Positions 43,311 to 55,681 of a DNA stretch of 64,000 nucleotides are shown piece after piece (position 1 is the stretch's first letter; every line of letters starts with the position of its first letter). The notes beneath the pieces were generated by a model, which was not told where the DNA came from, ran no database searches, and saw only the letters and a program-made list of their open reading frames with translations. Origin of the DNA: Ceratothoa steindachneri (taxonomy: Eukaryota > Arthropoda > Malacostraca > Isopoda > Cymothoidae); contig OZ018321.1 in NCBI GenBank assembly GCA_963969495.1, forward strand, positions 192,542,204 to 192,606,203, read 5' to 3'. A program made the translations under genes and the position numbers.

Positions 43311-46300
43311 TTCACATTCAATTCCATTCTACTACTTACAAGAATTCTCACGTATGTTTCCTTCTGCCTGATTCAAATGCCTTTCACTTTTGATGCTCTC
43401 TTCCTTCCCACCTCAATCACTTCTTCTCATACAAACACTAAACAATTTAGCCATACCCAACACAATAATATGCTTGAATAATCCAATACTCAGTCCTTTC
43501 ATGATTTCACATCAAATACATGCTGCAGTATATCTATTCTTACTAGGCACAAATCAGTCATATAGGTAGGTTGTCAAGAAATTAATGTCGTTTATAGAAG
43601 ACATAAATGCTTCTGAGAATTGTTTAAATTGTTTCAAATTTGCTGAATCCTGTTTAAAGATAATTGTAGTTAATGCCTAGACATTATTAAAGTTATAAAA
43701 ATAGTGTTTGGGTGCCGCATGAACTGTCTGAAGGACAACGTATACAACGTGTGAATATTGCTGCACCTCTAACATAACCCAACCGATCTGTTCAAAAATT
43801 GCAACGTTTAAATGAAGCTATTGAACACAACACTCCTTCACTGATCACCAGAAAGTTTGTCCTCCTCTTCTTGGGAACTTCTTCCTCATCATTCTTATAA
43901 CTCCCCTCCACCCCCAGCATCTTGCACCATCCGATTACCATCTATTTAATCCATCACAACTTCACCTAAATTGCAAATTTTACAATGATATGAATGAGGT
44001 TGCGAAGGATATCAGAATTTCATCCAAACTGAATGAATCTTTCATGACAAGGAATGTCCTCTTTCCCCCATCACATTTACTTCTCACATTCCACACATCC
44101 ACTAGGTTCAAGCATTGAGGCGGATTAAGAGGAATGACCTGACGGGGTCCGCGACAGACATGCCCATTGCTGCGATTGCCAATGCGCCATTATTATTATT
44201 ATTATTAGCTGTAGTAGCAATAATAGTAGTAGTATTTACTGAAGCCTAGAAAGGGAACCAAAATGGTCATTTCCGAGTTTGTCAATAAATTAGTGATGTT
44301 ATAAGAGGTGAAAATTTGTGGAACTACACCTCCCGAGTGGCATAAGAGGAGACTACTCCGCAGACTCTGGAATCGGAAGACACACCTCCCTCATGAAGCT
44401 GCCCAAGCTTTGCAATGAAGGCAGAACTACCACTCTTTCCGGCTGTGGTATATATGCATGTGTGACCATTGATATATATTGTGTGAAGTTAAATAAAGAA
44501 GCTAGAGGAAGAAAAAGTGGAAGAGAGTCATTCGATCTTGAGCCTCCACTCTCTGGTGGGTGTGGAGGTGTATGGAACCCTTTCAGATGTTAGATATCTT
44601 CAAAATCAGATAGAAGGAAGATTTCTTGCGGCCAACACTCTCGCTCTTAGGGTACATCGAAACCTCTTACACAGGTACAGAAGATCAAAATATCCATCAT
44701 CATCCTTCTTAGCTTTCTTCTCTCTCCAATTAACTTTCTTATCCTTTGAGTATTTTTAACATTGTGAGAGCTAACGGTAAGTCGGTTTAAGCCCGTATTG
44801 ACTGGAGCAAACTTAGTTGACATTTATTGTTTTGTCGTCCTATAATTTATGTCGTAAATATTTTGACGTTACACGAAATTTTGGTTCTCTTTTAACGTAA
44901 CTTCAAATCCTTCAAATTCGTACCAGACTGCAAACTTGCAGACACCTTTCAAATCCATTATCTTTTTCGATCCAAATTATCATGCTACACCTCTTCCCAT
45001 AATTTCAAGCTTTCTAACTTTGCTGCGACCTGCAGTAACCTCTCTAACAACCTCGGAACTTGCAGTCTGAGGCAATTTGCCTTAATTAAACTTTCAACAA
45101 CTTTATATTCTGAAGATTTGAAGAATCCCATTAGCCCGTTTTTACAAGTACCTACCAACTAACGAGAGAATTTTGAATCAACACATCCCAATATAGCTGT
45201 GGGGAAGGCAATTAACTTTTCCCCAAACAATTCCTTCGTTAATTGCTTACACTAAAGTCCTTTCAGAATCAGTAAAGACTAAATGACCCCTTTGATCGAA
45301 CAAGGTCGATACTAACAGGTCAAATAAAAAAAGAATCATAGGTGCGTCGCTAAGATGCAATTGACAGGAGCTTCACACCACTCGGCAACGGAGTTCATGG
45401 GCTACCCACTTCGAGTGGCTACAAAGTTGCTCTTTTCCTTATAGGCGAATCATTCTTATGGTATTAAGGACTATGAGGGGGTTTATGATCAGCAACAGTA
45501 AATGCCATGATAGGCGAATGCGATGGAACGGCGCCAAGAAGTTGAATTCTTATCCAAGAGTGTGAAGTAAAATTTAGTCTGATATGAATGTGATGGAAAC
45601 GTATGCACCCCTAATCACTGCCATGGACCTGCTGAATGCTGAAATATACTTATGTTTTCGCATTAATTCCCCTAAAACGAAAGTTCTACGTATCTAAACT
45701 TTATGTCATTCTCTTAAGACCAGGTTTTCAATTATTTGATAAATTCCAGTTTCTTTAAAACGGTTCCAATAATGATTAAGAAAATGACCGAGAACTTCCT
45801 CTGTTTTCCTAAAATTCCAAACTAAACGCTGGAAAATAACTTGAGATATTAGCAACCAACTACGGGGTTCCCCATCACACGGGAGATTTGGGGGCTTATT
45901 ATAATAAAAGTCAATCACTATGTTGGTTATTGCCAACAGTTCATTTAGCGGTAGAATTATAGACTTCTAGAGTAAAGAGGTGTGCACATGTAAAGTTCTT
46001 GTGTATACAGAGTCTCTCATCTCTTAACAGAAAATCATGTGCGCAATTTTTCTTAACCCTGAAATTTAAAGATCCTCATTAAATTTGGTCATCTAATTTA
46101 TCTCTTCTCACAAAGGTTGCATCATGATCATTAATTGAAATGTTTCATAAGGTAGATTTTCGAACATTTTCATTTTTTTTAGGCCCATAAATAAATATAA
46201 TATTGATTTAAAGAATAAATGATACAAATATTATATTTAATTGCATAGTTTTGCCTCTTCGACAGTGGCGTCCGCCCTTTATCGTGGTAGGGACATTTTA

Positions 46301-47090
46301 TAAGAATGAAGACAAATCTGCCATCATTGTGGGAAGATATGAAGATGAGATTATTATCCCTCAGGCGATCAAAATGCTCTGAATTATTGTTTATAACAAG
46401 ATAGATGTATGCATATCGAAATGAAAAAAAAAGATCACAAAAAAAGGATGCAAGGTTCAGATTCTAATAAAACACGCCGCCGATTATACCTTCCTCGCGC
46501 AGCAACTCATCATGGATTATTGACTCCTGGTCGGCCTCGATGAGACGAACAACTATCTCGTTGTTGGTATCATCCATTACATCTGAACTTTCACCTAGGA
46601 TAAGAAATTGGAAACTATCTTCAAAGGAAGCGTTCTGGGTGCTGGTTCGAGCAAGATTCCAACTTTGATTTCGCTTGAACTCTACCGAACTCGCTTTTGT
46701 CATGCGATGGAGAACTATTTCGTCGTCGCTTCCGACCGATGGTCTAGTCTTAGACTCAGCTTCGCTAGCTAATCGGAGACAATATATTTCTGCCAGCAGA
46801 GGTGTGTTATGGTATTGCGCAGGCCTGCGTTCTTTGTCAGCTCCTATTTCGTATTTATCTTCCCCCTCAGTATTCCAATGTGTCGCCTAAGGGTACAGAC
46901 CCTATCCAGGGAAAACTTTATTGAGTGATGTAAAACAACAGTAGATCATACATAGTTAATAAATTATAGAAAATGCACAATTATTTTTAATCAAAATTAT
47001 TAGGTGTCCAAAGAAATTTGGGCGTTTTTTTTTGGAGGGGGGGCTAGGTTGATGAATGTGGGGTGATGCCATAAACTTTGCACTAAGGTC
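43311..47090. other. Unassigned stretch of 3.8 kb
   Basis: Contains an (ATT)n-like trinucleotide run at about 44190-44235. A 79-codon minus-strand frame (46464-46703) rich in D, E and S has no recognised domain. Other frames (44318-44593, 45706-45936) are also unassigned. Could be unique host intergenic or intron DNA. Confidence 0.45.
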
Positions 47091-47410
47091 TTCTAGTTTC
47101 ATCCTCGTTTCATCCATCCCCACTGGTATGGTGCTATGCATCATTCTTTACTTATCTTCCTTGTTCTGTCTTACAATCTCCTGTTTTTACTTCAAGGTGG
47201 TTTTAGCAGGCTGATGAAGAAGACTAGATTGTCTGGTGGATTTTCCAGTAGGTTGTCCTTCTCTTTACTTCTCTTTTTTTTCTTCATTGAAAATCAACTG
47301 CTACTATTTCCCTTTGGACATCGCATCCTTAAGGACTTTTAGTTTGCCTTGCTCAGATGTGATGGCTCCATCTGAGTGGACCTTTTATTTCCATCTCATT
47401 TACCTTCTTT

Positions 47411-48234
47411 ATGAGAATTAATTCTTTTCATCAAACCTTAATTTTACTTTTCCTCGTCCTATTGGCTGGTGATGAGTTGAATCCTAGTCCAAGGAGGCAG
47501 CTTGCTAAAATTTGCCGTATACTATATTCAAATATCTTTGGACTTCATAAGAATTTCAAAGATCTTACGATGGCAGCTACCAATCATGACATAATTTTCT
47601 GTTCTGAAACTCTGGTTTCCAACCATAGAAATACTTCACAGCTGCTTATACCAAATTTTAATAAGTCTGCCCTTATACGAAGGGACTCCTTTCATCGAGC
47701 CCGTGGTATGTGTATATACATTATATCTAGTTATAATGCACAACACTTAACCAGACTTTGCTGTCACTGCCATGAGATGCAACTTGTAAAAGTCTCCAGC
47801 AAATATCATAACCATTACAATTTTAGACTTTATAGAAACCCTGACGCCAACAACGATTTTATGACTGCCTGCTTACTGCTATGGACTCAATACAGTCTGT
47901 TGATGTAAAGGCAGCCTTCATTTTTGTTGGAGACTTAAACGCTCATTATTAAGATTGGTTGGGTTCTGTACCGCCAATCAATCGAAATGGTCTGGCAGCT
48001 TTGGATTTCTCTAACTTGTCTGGCTGTGAACAGCTGATTCAGGGTCATACATACAATTCTGGGAACTGCCTGGATCTTGTCTTGACTGACATACCAGAAG
48101 TTGTCGAGGCTTCTGTTCTCGCTCCCACAGGTTCCTCTGATCATAATGCTATCCATTGCAAAATTCGTCTTCAATTCACTGTTCCTGACATAACCATCTC
48201 CCGTCAGGTATATCTCAAATCTAGAGTCAATTGA
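47411..48234 (+). pseudogene. LINE endonuclease domain, broken
   Basis: The first frame (47411-47908) begins with a hydrophobic stretch and LLAGDELNPSPRR, resembling the 2A-like DxExNPGP motif found at the start of some CR1/L2 ORFs. It then has RILYSNIFGLHKNFKDL and DIIFCSETLVSN (EN motifs with the catalytic glutamate). A second frame (47959-48234) holds SPTNRNGLAAL-like sequence (here PPINRNGLAALDFSNLSG), LDLVLTDIPEVVE and PTGSSDHNAIHCKI with the catalytic SDH. Between them FVGDLNAHY is interrupted by a stop near 47950. Confidence 0.85.
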
Positions 48235-48819
48235 GACAATGTATGCCTGGAAGTTGACCGGATTCAGTAGAATACTATTTTTAATTCTAGAGACCCAGTA
48301 TTAGCTCTGAATACTTGTCTTCTTAATATTCTACATAGAAGGGTTCCATTCCAAATAATTAAATCCCATGTCAAAGATGAAGCTTGGTTTGACGATGATT
48401 GCAGGCGTGCCATTGATGACATACAGGCTGCTTACTACTTGTGGAGACGCAATCGAAGCCAGTTGCTTTGGAATAATTATGTTGCTCTTAGAGCTGAGGC
48501 TCAGAGAATTTATAATGCTGCTGAAGCTTCTTATAATTTTCATTTACAGGATGTTATTGCTGGAGCTACTCAGCCACACAAAAGGTGGGGGCACCCTTAA
48601 GTTTTCATTGTTTGATGTGGACTCGAGTATGCATCCTCTACGTGAACCTGATAGTTCCATGTCTTTTGAGCCCTAAAAAAGCTAATTTTCTCTCTAATAC
48701 CTTTATACACAAACAGAGAAATCCGGAGTTGTCGCTTTCCTTGACTTGTTTTCCCTTTCCTCAGTTAAAATCAGTTGCCTTTAAATCAACTGAACTTAAA
48801 AGTATCTTCTTGATCTAGA

Positions 48820-49948
48820 TACTTATGATGGGACGGACCCGGATGGCTTTTTTCCCCTTTTCTTCAAGAAGATCGCCCCCATTTTGGCACTTAAATTGGC
48901 TATTGTTTTTAAGTTACTTCTGAAGACCGGTTCTTTTCCTTCTTGTTGGCGTAAAGCCAATATTACTCCCATTCCAAACGGAGTATCGGCTTCAACTTTA
49001 TCATCTGAATACCGTCCCATCTCAATCACACCTATCTTATCTAAGATCTTTGAGAGGCTCCTTGCTAAACGATTGACCCTGTATTGTGACAAGATCACTG
49101 TGGTGCCTGATTCACGATTTAGGTTCCACAAGAGTTTAGGAACTTGCGATCCACTCCTAACACTGACCCAGAACCTTCAGTCCTCTTTGGACCGTGAGCA
49201 TGAGTCGCGTGTTGTAGCTATTGATTTTAGCTCAGCCTTAGACATTGTTAATCATAAGGCTCTAATTTATAAACTGCAAATTTATAGTATTGGTGGAAGC
49301 CTTCTTAATATTTTAAAGAATTTTTTGACAAATAGATCCTAGCGTGTTTCTATTGATGGGATCTATTCTGCTTCTGTGCCTGTGGTCTCAGGCGTTCTAC
49401 AAGGGAGCGTTCTTGGTCCCTTAATTTTTAGAATTTTTACTTCTGACTTGGGCATTAACCTTGAAAATGAACTAATATCGTATGCTGATGACAGAACTTT
49501 TTACTCCTCAATTCGGTCTCCATGTAACAGAGAAGAAGTTGCAGCATCTTTAAATAAGGATTTAGCCAAGATAACCTCTTGGTGTCAGCTTTGTGGCATG
49601 AAGCTTAGTGATGATAAGACGCATTTTATTACCATTAGTAGATCCCGTACACTGGATCCAGCTCATCCCAGTTTGTACATATCAGGTGAACCTATTGAGG
49701 AAGTAGATGATTTACGTCTTCTTGGAGTAATTCTTGACTCGAAGCTAACTTTTGAGAATCACATTCGTTTCTTGTCTTCCTCAATTTCACAGAAGACTGG
49801 ATTACTTCGTAAGTGTTACAGTACTTTTGCTCGTGACTCTACAGTTATTCAGTCTTTTTATGCCTTCATTCTGCCTCATTTTGAGCATTGTGCTCCTGTT
49901 TGGATGTCTGCTGCTAATTGCCATCTCAAGTTGTTGGACAGAGCTTGA
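48820..49948 (+). pseudogene. LINE reverse transcriptase domain, broken once in the core
   Basis: The first frame (48884-49342) has WRKANITPIPNG, EYRPISITPILSKIFERLL and VVAIDFSSALDIVNHKAL (motif A aspartate kept). A stop at 49340 interrupts it. The second frame (49376-49948) has VVSGVLQGSVLGPLIFRIFT (motif B) and ISYADDRTFYS (motif C, YADD). It ends PHFEHCAPVWMSAANCHLKL, the thumb region. The catalytic aspartates remain but the reading frame does not. Confidence 0.85.
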
Positions 49949-50503
49949 ATTCAATTAAGTTTATATCACCAGCGTCAGTTTGCTGCCCTTAGCATTTTTT
50001 TCAAGTTATTTAATACTATTCAGCATCCATTGCACGCAGCTCTGCCTGATCCTTTTAATCCAGTTCGCGTGACAAGGTTTGTTCTTAATCTTAATGACTT
50101 GGCTATGAATTTTATAAATGTTATTACGACACAGTTTTCACTTTTTTTATACCATCTTTAATTAAAACGTGGAATGCTTTACCCAGCGAGATTGTACACT
50201 CAAGGGATATTTTTTCATTTAAGTGCCGTGTCAATGTATTCTTGAAACAGTAGCTTTTTCTCATCTTCTAATATTTCTTACTCATCTGGGTTTACTATTA
50301 GCCCTTCACTTTTTCATGGCTGCCTTTGCCTCTCTTCAGTACTAGTTTAGTATTTTATGTGGAATCAATTTAGCAGTTGTTTTTGCACCCTGGAGGGAGG
50401 CTTTGGTAGCTCTCAGAATAATAATAATATATAAAATGCGAGGTAGAGAAAGGAAGGCAGAAGATTAGAAGAAAGACTATACTCTGGTAGGGCGTGGAGA
50501 GAG

Positions 50504-50632
<129 letters not shown>

Positions 50633-51019
50633 TGGAGAGGGGGATGTATAGATATAGTGGGTCAAATAATTATCCGTAACGTCCAAGAAGATTCAAATTG
50701 TATCAAACTAAATATATTTTGTTTCATTATTACACTTTGATATTTTATGCAAAATAAAGTTATACAATTATCTAACAAAAACTTGTATATTTATTAAGGA
50801 CATTTAGAAAGTCTGTATAAAATGATAAAAGAAGGTATGCTAAAATATATTCGTAACTTAAGAATGATATACATTTTTTTTCGTGTTACATGATCGACAA
50901 TTCTGTTTCGAAGCGTGTCTACATTGTTCCAGAACATTCGTACACAAATATAAGAGATTACGTATCAATACCGCCTCGCCAGCAATTAATCAGCCAAAAG
51001 CAAGCACTGGATACATATC

Positions 51020-51531
51020 ATCAGACTTTCATCATGTCAAAGGTTAAATAACATGCTTTAAACACGTCAAGCGTCATTGTAAGAGAGGACGAGGCTGACA
51101 AAGGTTATAGGAAGCTTTCTGAACAGTTTCATGTTCCTATAGGCTCTGTGTAGTACATCATTCAGAAATGAAGAAGGGAAGGAACCGTTAGTAATAAACC
51201 AAGAACAGGTTCTTGGTTGGAAGAACTGGCGTCAACCGGCGGCAACGTCACTCAACAGGGTGCGACACATTGCGAAGAGAAGGACTTCGCAAGTACTGGG
51301 CACGAAGTCCTCATCTACAGATGGAAGAAGTACTTTGAAGCTTTCAAAACGTTCCCTACAGAGATGTTGCCCAAAGAATACCATTATTTAAACAAAATTC
51401 TTTGCTCAGAAGAAACTAAAATAGAATTATTTGGCAATAATTACAAAATAAGTTTGGTTGGTGTAAACCTAATATCGCCTACAAACACAAAAATACCTTG
51501 CCAATGGTGAAGCAAGGAAAAAGTAGCATGA
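51020..51531 (+). pseudogene. Tc1-like transposase, N-terminal and central part
   Basis: Contains a degraded HTH region with YRKLSEQFHVPIGSV, then KKGRNR, LRRTGTKSSSTDGRS-like linker sequence in shifting frames, and LCSEETKIELFGNNYK, matching the Tc1 block WSDETKxxLFG with the aspartate changed to glutamate. It proceeds to the HKNTLPMVKQGKSSM region, where the Polinton interrupts. The partner half is at 60866-61152. Confidence 0.75.
51526..51531. repeat. Target-site duplication GCATGA, left copy
   Basis: Six bases repeated exactly at 60860-60865 around the Polinton ends. Six-bp duplications are a hallmark of Polinton/Maverick integration. Confidence 0.8.
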
Positions 51532-52099
51532 AATAGTATTGAAGGTAGGAGTTCAACTGCAAACACACGCACACACTCAAAAGCACTTTAAAACAAGTAC
51601 ACACGTATATAACCTTCACCTAGAGTCTACCCCTCTACCCCCTTACTGGTTTGTCGCTAAAATGACACTCCCACCCCACCCCTTGGTCAGTGATATTTTT
51701 CGAAGGAATCAGAATCTGCACACACATACATGATCATACATACGAACACATTGGTTTGCCCCCCGCCCCCTTCCTCTCTAGATCAGTGACCTTTTTGCCA
51801 GGTATTATTGGTGGGGTTTCTTTGACGCGTCCTGAAGGAATCAGAGTCTGCACACACATACACGATCATACACACACACCTATTTGTTTGTCACCATACT
51901 TGAAAATAATTAAAGATGTTCAATGAGGAAAAGAGATAGTTATCCTTGTTTAAAAATTTTAGTGACCTTTTTTTCGAGCGTGGGTTACTAGCTTCTGCGA
52001 CATATTCGAGATTTTTAGATTTCGGAAGATTTAATCAAAAGCTTAAAGGTCAAGACCATATTTAACATATCTGGCATCTAGGAAAGGAGACAAAGATCG
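51532..52099. repeat. Polinton TIR, left, outer part
   Basis: Pairs with 60394-60859. The left copy is about 100 bp longer because a block around GGAATCAGARTCTGCACACA is tandemly duplicated here (near 51707-51860). Homology ends at AAAGGAGACAAAGATCG. Confidence 0.9.
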
Positions 52100-52385
52100 T
52101 CAGGGAATTGCACCCGTCTCTATGCATGTCGGAGGTAACTAAATAACCAAAACCTGTCCGAGGGGGCGGCAGCCTCAGGTTGGGATCGTTGATTCGGTCC
52201 CCTCTCATCATCAAGTCCGCCATGCTTTTGCACCCTCTGAGGAGCCCACCCAGGTCCATACTCATCATTCTCATCACTCATCTCAGTCTCACTCCACAGG
52301 GAGGGTCCGGCGTTGAGGCGGGGGTCCCTCTCTGAACGAAAAACACAAGACTTTCACTCTCTGTACACAAACACTCACCTAAAAC

Positions 52386-53395
52386 ATGACTGAAGTCACA
52401 ACCCTACACTTACGCCACAAAACAGATAACACACCCACGATAACCTACGCTGAAATTCTTTATCTATCACGAACACTGTACACCCCCATATCTAGCATCA
52501 CCAACACGCACACTGGGCTGACACTGAAATTCAGATCGAAAAATGACGCCCAGCACATGCTCGTACTACATTAGGAAACGTAAACCAGTACACGACACTA
52601 CTCAACACAGAACAAAAACACCAAATACGAGTACGACGCATCAACCCCATGTGGCTGGGGTTCAGCACAGAGGAGGTACTCTCCGCCCTCCAGGAAGAGT
52701 ACAGTGCAGACATGGTACACGATATCCATTACAATAAATACAAGTCCTGGGCCTTGCTCACATTGTACATGAAGGAACAAGCATACAAACACTAATAGAC
52801 TAAGCCATTAAGGTCCTTGGCACACATATACATACACAATAACTGGAGAACAATAAAACATTCGCTCGTACCAGTGCCTACGTCCCTACAAGACAGGACA
52901 CCAAACAAGCTCCTGTAAATCAGAGCCCGTTTGTTCAAAATGCGGTGTAAAAGGGCACTTCTACACTACTTGCTCAAATAACACTGCTATGCAAATTGTG
53001 GTGGCAGACACGTCACCTTGAGTTTAAAGTGCCTGTACCTTAAACAGAAACCCACTGATGTCATCACAGAGCTAACGAGGCCACAACACACCAGACAAAG
53101 CACCGACACCACATCAAGCCTTAACGACGTTGCCCCACCACGTCTACTCACAAAAACATTCGCCGCTGCTGTCAGTGCGCACGGGGCCGCTCAGCCCATC
53201 TCACCTACTCACACCCAAACTAACACACTCCGCCACCACAACAACTGTAAAACGCAACTGGCCATCGTTCTTTCCACTGTGGCAAAAGACATATACGAGG
53301 GTAAACCTCGCACATATGCCGAGGAACTAAATAAGCTATACGCTGAAAATGGTCTAGGGCAAATTGTCTTTCCGGAGACTCTCTTTGCCCTATAA
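52386..53395 (+). pseudogene. Gag-like ORF1 with double zinc knuckle, broken
   Basis: Starts MTEVTTLHLRHKTDNTPTIT. After a stop and frame change it reads IRVRRINPMWLGFSTEEVLS, then YKSWALLTLYMKEQAY. Around 52885-53030 comes CLRPYKTGHQTSSC followed by CSKCGVKGHFYTTC, two CCHC knuckles, and NCGGRHVTLSLKC, a third. The frame 53018-53395 then continues to KDIYEGKPRTYAEELNKLYA. Knuckles of this kind mark RNA-binding ORF1/gag proteins. Several stops are present. Confidence 0.65.
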
Positions 53396-53576
53396 GACGA
53401 ACAAAAAAACGTACGACCACCGCTCCTCCAGACACCCAACACACGCAACCACCGAAAGTGGAAACACAATAATCCACGGCCACCTCTCCTACTTACACCT
53501 GCACTACACACCCCCTTCCCCAATCTACATCTACTCTGCTCCTATCACTATTGCCCTTCCACTCGTTGCTTTTCAC

Positions 53577-53885
53577 CCAGTACCTACCCCTCCTTCCTCC
53601 AATCCTATTCCCTCTCCAGTTCCCACCCCTTCCTCAGTTTCTACTCCTACGCCTTACCTAGTTCCTATTACTACGCCTTCTCTAGTTCCTAATCCTACAC
53701 CTTCTCCAGTTCCTACTCCTATCCCATCCCCAACTCCATCTCCCAGCGCTTTCCCAGTTCCTACTCCTGACCCTTCCCCAGTTCCTACTCTTATCCCATC
53801 CCCAACTCCATCTCCCAGCCCTTGCCCGGTTCCTACTCTTGACCCTTCCCCAGTTTCTACCCCTTTCTCTTCCCCAACTCACCCT
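53577..53885. repeat. Proline-rich 24-bp minisatellite
   Basis: About twelve 24-bp units of the type CCTTCTCCAGTTCCTACTCC, grouped into two nearly identical 72-bp triplets. In frame they encode PSPVPTPT-like octapeptides within the 53364-53945 frame. It looks like a low-complexity linker of the gag-like protein that has expanded. Confidence 0.8.
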
Positions 53886-53989
53886 GCAGGTGCTCCTACT
53901 TCCCATTTATATGTTCCCGAAACATCCCCCCCCTCCACCCATTAGACATAGTAAACTACACACCCCAGGCACTACCCCCCCCCCCCAAA

Positions 53990-55310
53990 AAAAAACCCAC
54001 ATCTATACGCGGTCTTCAAGGAGCATGCCACAAAATGGTCGGGAGATGACCCCCGTCTATTTGCACACATCTTCAACGCGTGCTTTTCAGCCAACGACCG
54101 GGAGTAGATAGAGTTCCAAGAAAGTATATCTGCTTCAATCGAAGTACACCGAAACGCACGACCGCCGCACCATCCAACACCTGCAACTACACAATCCACA
54201 CACAACCCCGAAACGTCCCCTGACGCCCACATCGCACACCACATAGAATCCCCTCCCCTCCCCTCCCCGAGACTCTATCAATCCCCAAACATAACAATAC
54301 ACTACCTACACCGATCCATCCCTTAGACTACATTTACTCAACACGCCAAAAGATTCGACAGCGTCAGTACAAGGCAGTATTCGCATTCTGCAAGGTGGAG
54401 GCCAAAGCAATGCCGAGGAGTTGTGGTGGAGCGAATGTGAGTGTGTGTAAAAATGGCCATTCTCCCACCCCTTTTCTCAATACCCTCTCCCTCCCTCTGT
54501 AAGAATGTGTGTGTGAATGGGAATCGGTTTGTTTTTTTTTGTTTTTGTTTGTTTTTTATTGATTAGCATGTTATTATAAAATGTTTTTTTTTCTTTCCAG
54601 GCGCCATATTCTTGAAAGGACTTAGGTCATATATCTTTATATAGCAAACAAAATATTACTAGTGTTGTTAAGGAAAGAGGGCTTAGAGTAGCCACGCAAG
54701 AGTGATAAGATCACTTCACTTCCATCAAGCGCAGAAGTGCTAATTGTTAGGAAGTCATAGGCATTTTGCTCACTCGAGTGGCAGGTGGCTGGACGTTCCC
54801 CACCCTCTTTGTACCACGAGAGGCCTTCTTTTTTTTGTTTGTCAACTATATATTGACTGTTGTAGTCCGGATTTTTTTGGTTGCTTGTTTGATTTTTTTT
54901 AGTTGTTCTTTGGATCGATTAATAATATAAATAAGTGGGACTTATTTATTTTTTTTTATTTCATATATATAGGAAACTTAAACTGTAATTTTTGTGAATA
55001 GTAACGAGATCTCCAATATAATCGCCCCCTCTCTATTGTATGAATATTTACCCCATATTTATGTAAATATTGTATTTTTTGTAAGTAAAGGGACTGTATA
55101 TACAATCCGTTTCATTCTCCTTCGATTTCTCACGTCCGGATCAGTGTAGGAAGCGGGTTGGATCGATTGGGACTTAGTCTAGATTTTCGGACCGCTACAG
55201 AGTGACCCCTATCAGTACGCACAAGCATTCAATCATCTCTTAAAAATAAACGAATTCCCAGAAAGTAGATTTGTTCCACTCGTTGAACACACAAACGTTA
55301 GTCCACCGTA
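53990..55310 (+). pseudogene. Downstream part of the gag-like ORF, interrupted by a solo LTR
   Basis: Frame with VFKEHATKWSGDDPRLFAHI (54010-54075), a stop, then LDYIYSTRQKIRQRQYKAVF leading to CKVEAKAMPRS at 54421. If the LTR and one copy of its target duplication are ignored the frame continues at 55204 with DPYQYAQAFNHLLKINEFPE. The continuity over the insertion shows the region was coding. I do not recognise the domain. Confidence 0.6.
54422..55199. mobile_element. Solo LTR, 778 bp
   Basis: Begins TGTGGTGGAGCG and ends GGACCGCTACA, that is TGT...ACA. It is flanked by an exact 4-bp duplication GAGT (54418-54421 and 55200-55203). It interrupts an open reading frame that resumes in phase after the second GAGT. 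A polyadenylation-like region and TATATATA-type sequences lie inside. No gag/pol of its own is present, so it is what remains after recombination between two LTRs. A 4-bp duplication fits Gypsy-type integration. Confidence 0.75.
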
Positions 55311-55681
55311 ACACCCAATACACAACTCAATACATGGCATAACAAAACACGTACTTTAGTACTGTCTGTCTATACAACGCGCTCGACACGAGTCGGGAAT
55401 CAACAAGCACGAAAACACCACCATACTATACAACATCACGAACACGCTCCCTAGGTACCGGCACCTCTCCCTCCCGCCAAGCCAGCCCTCATTCTTCCTC
55501 AGTCACGTTCCCCTTGAGACACATATATACATACACCCAAAACCGGAGTATACCCGCCGGGCTTTTTACCTCCTCTTAACCCCTCATGAATTAATTTCCG
55601 AACAGATCCTCTTCGACTAAAAAATCTCCTGCCACACACGAGTCCCTCATATTTTACTTTTTTTATAGAAAGATTGATTGA

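Larger units (their letters stand above)
47100..50420 (+). mobile_element. LINE (Jockey/CR1 type), inactive, near full length
   Basis: Same family as the split element at 1-5200. Leader 47100-47410, EN 47411-48234, linker 48240-48680, RT 48820-49948 and 3' region to about 50420 ending GCACCCTGGAGGGAGGCTTT, then GGTAGCTCTCAGAATAATAA. The end with (ATA) repeats is a usual 3' signature for such LINEs. At least six stops or frameshifts are visible, so it is not active. Confidence 0.85.
52100..55681 (+). mobile_element. Gag-like retroelement fragment inserted in the Polinton TIR
   Basis: Not present in the right TIR. It has a GC-rich leader with CATCAAGTCCGCCATG, an ORF1-like region starting at 52386 (MTEVTTLHLRHKTDN), a pair of zinc knuckles near 52880-53030, a proline-rich minisatellite and a downstream conserved-looking frame. 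No EN or RT is present. LINE copies usually lose the 5' end, so a fragment keeping only the 5' gag side is atypical and points to a later deletion. An outright non-autonomous gag-only element is also possible. Confidence 0.6.

Noticed and set aside
46464..46703. Host or transposase gene on the minus strand, 79 codons rich in D, E and S
   Set aside because: No domain, no neighbouring exon signal and no second copy; not enough to call.
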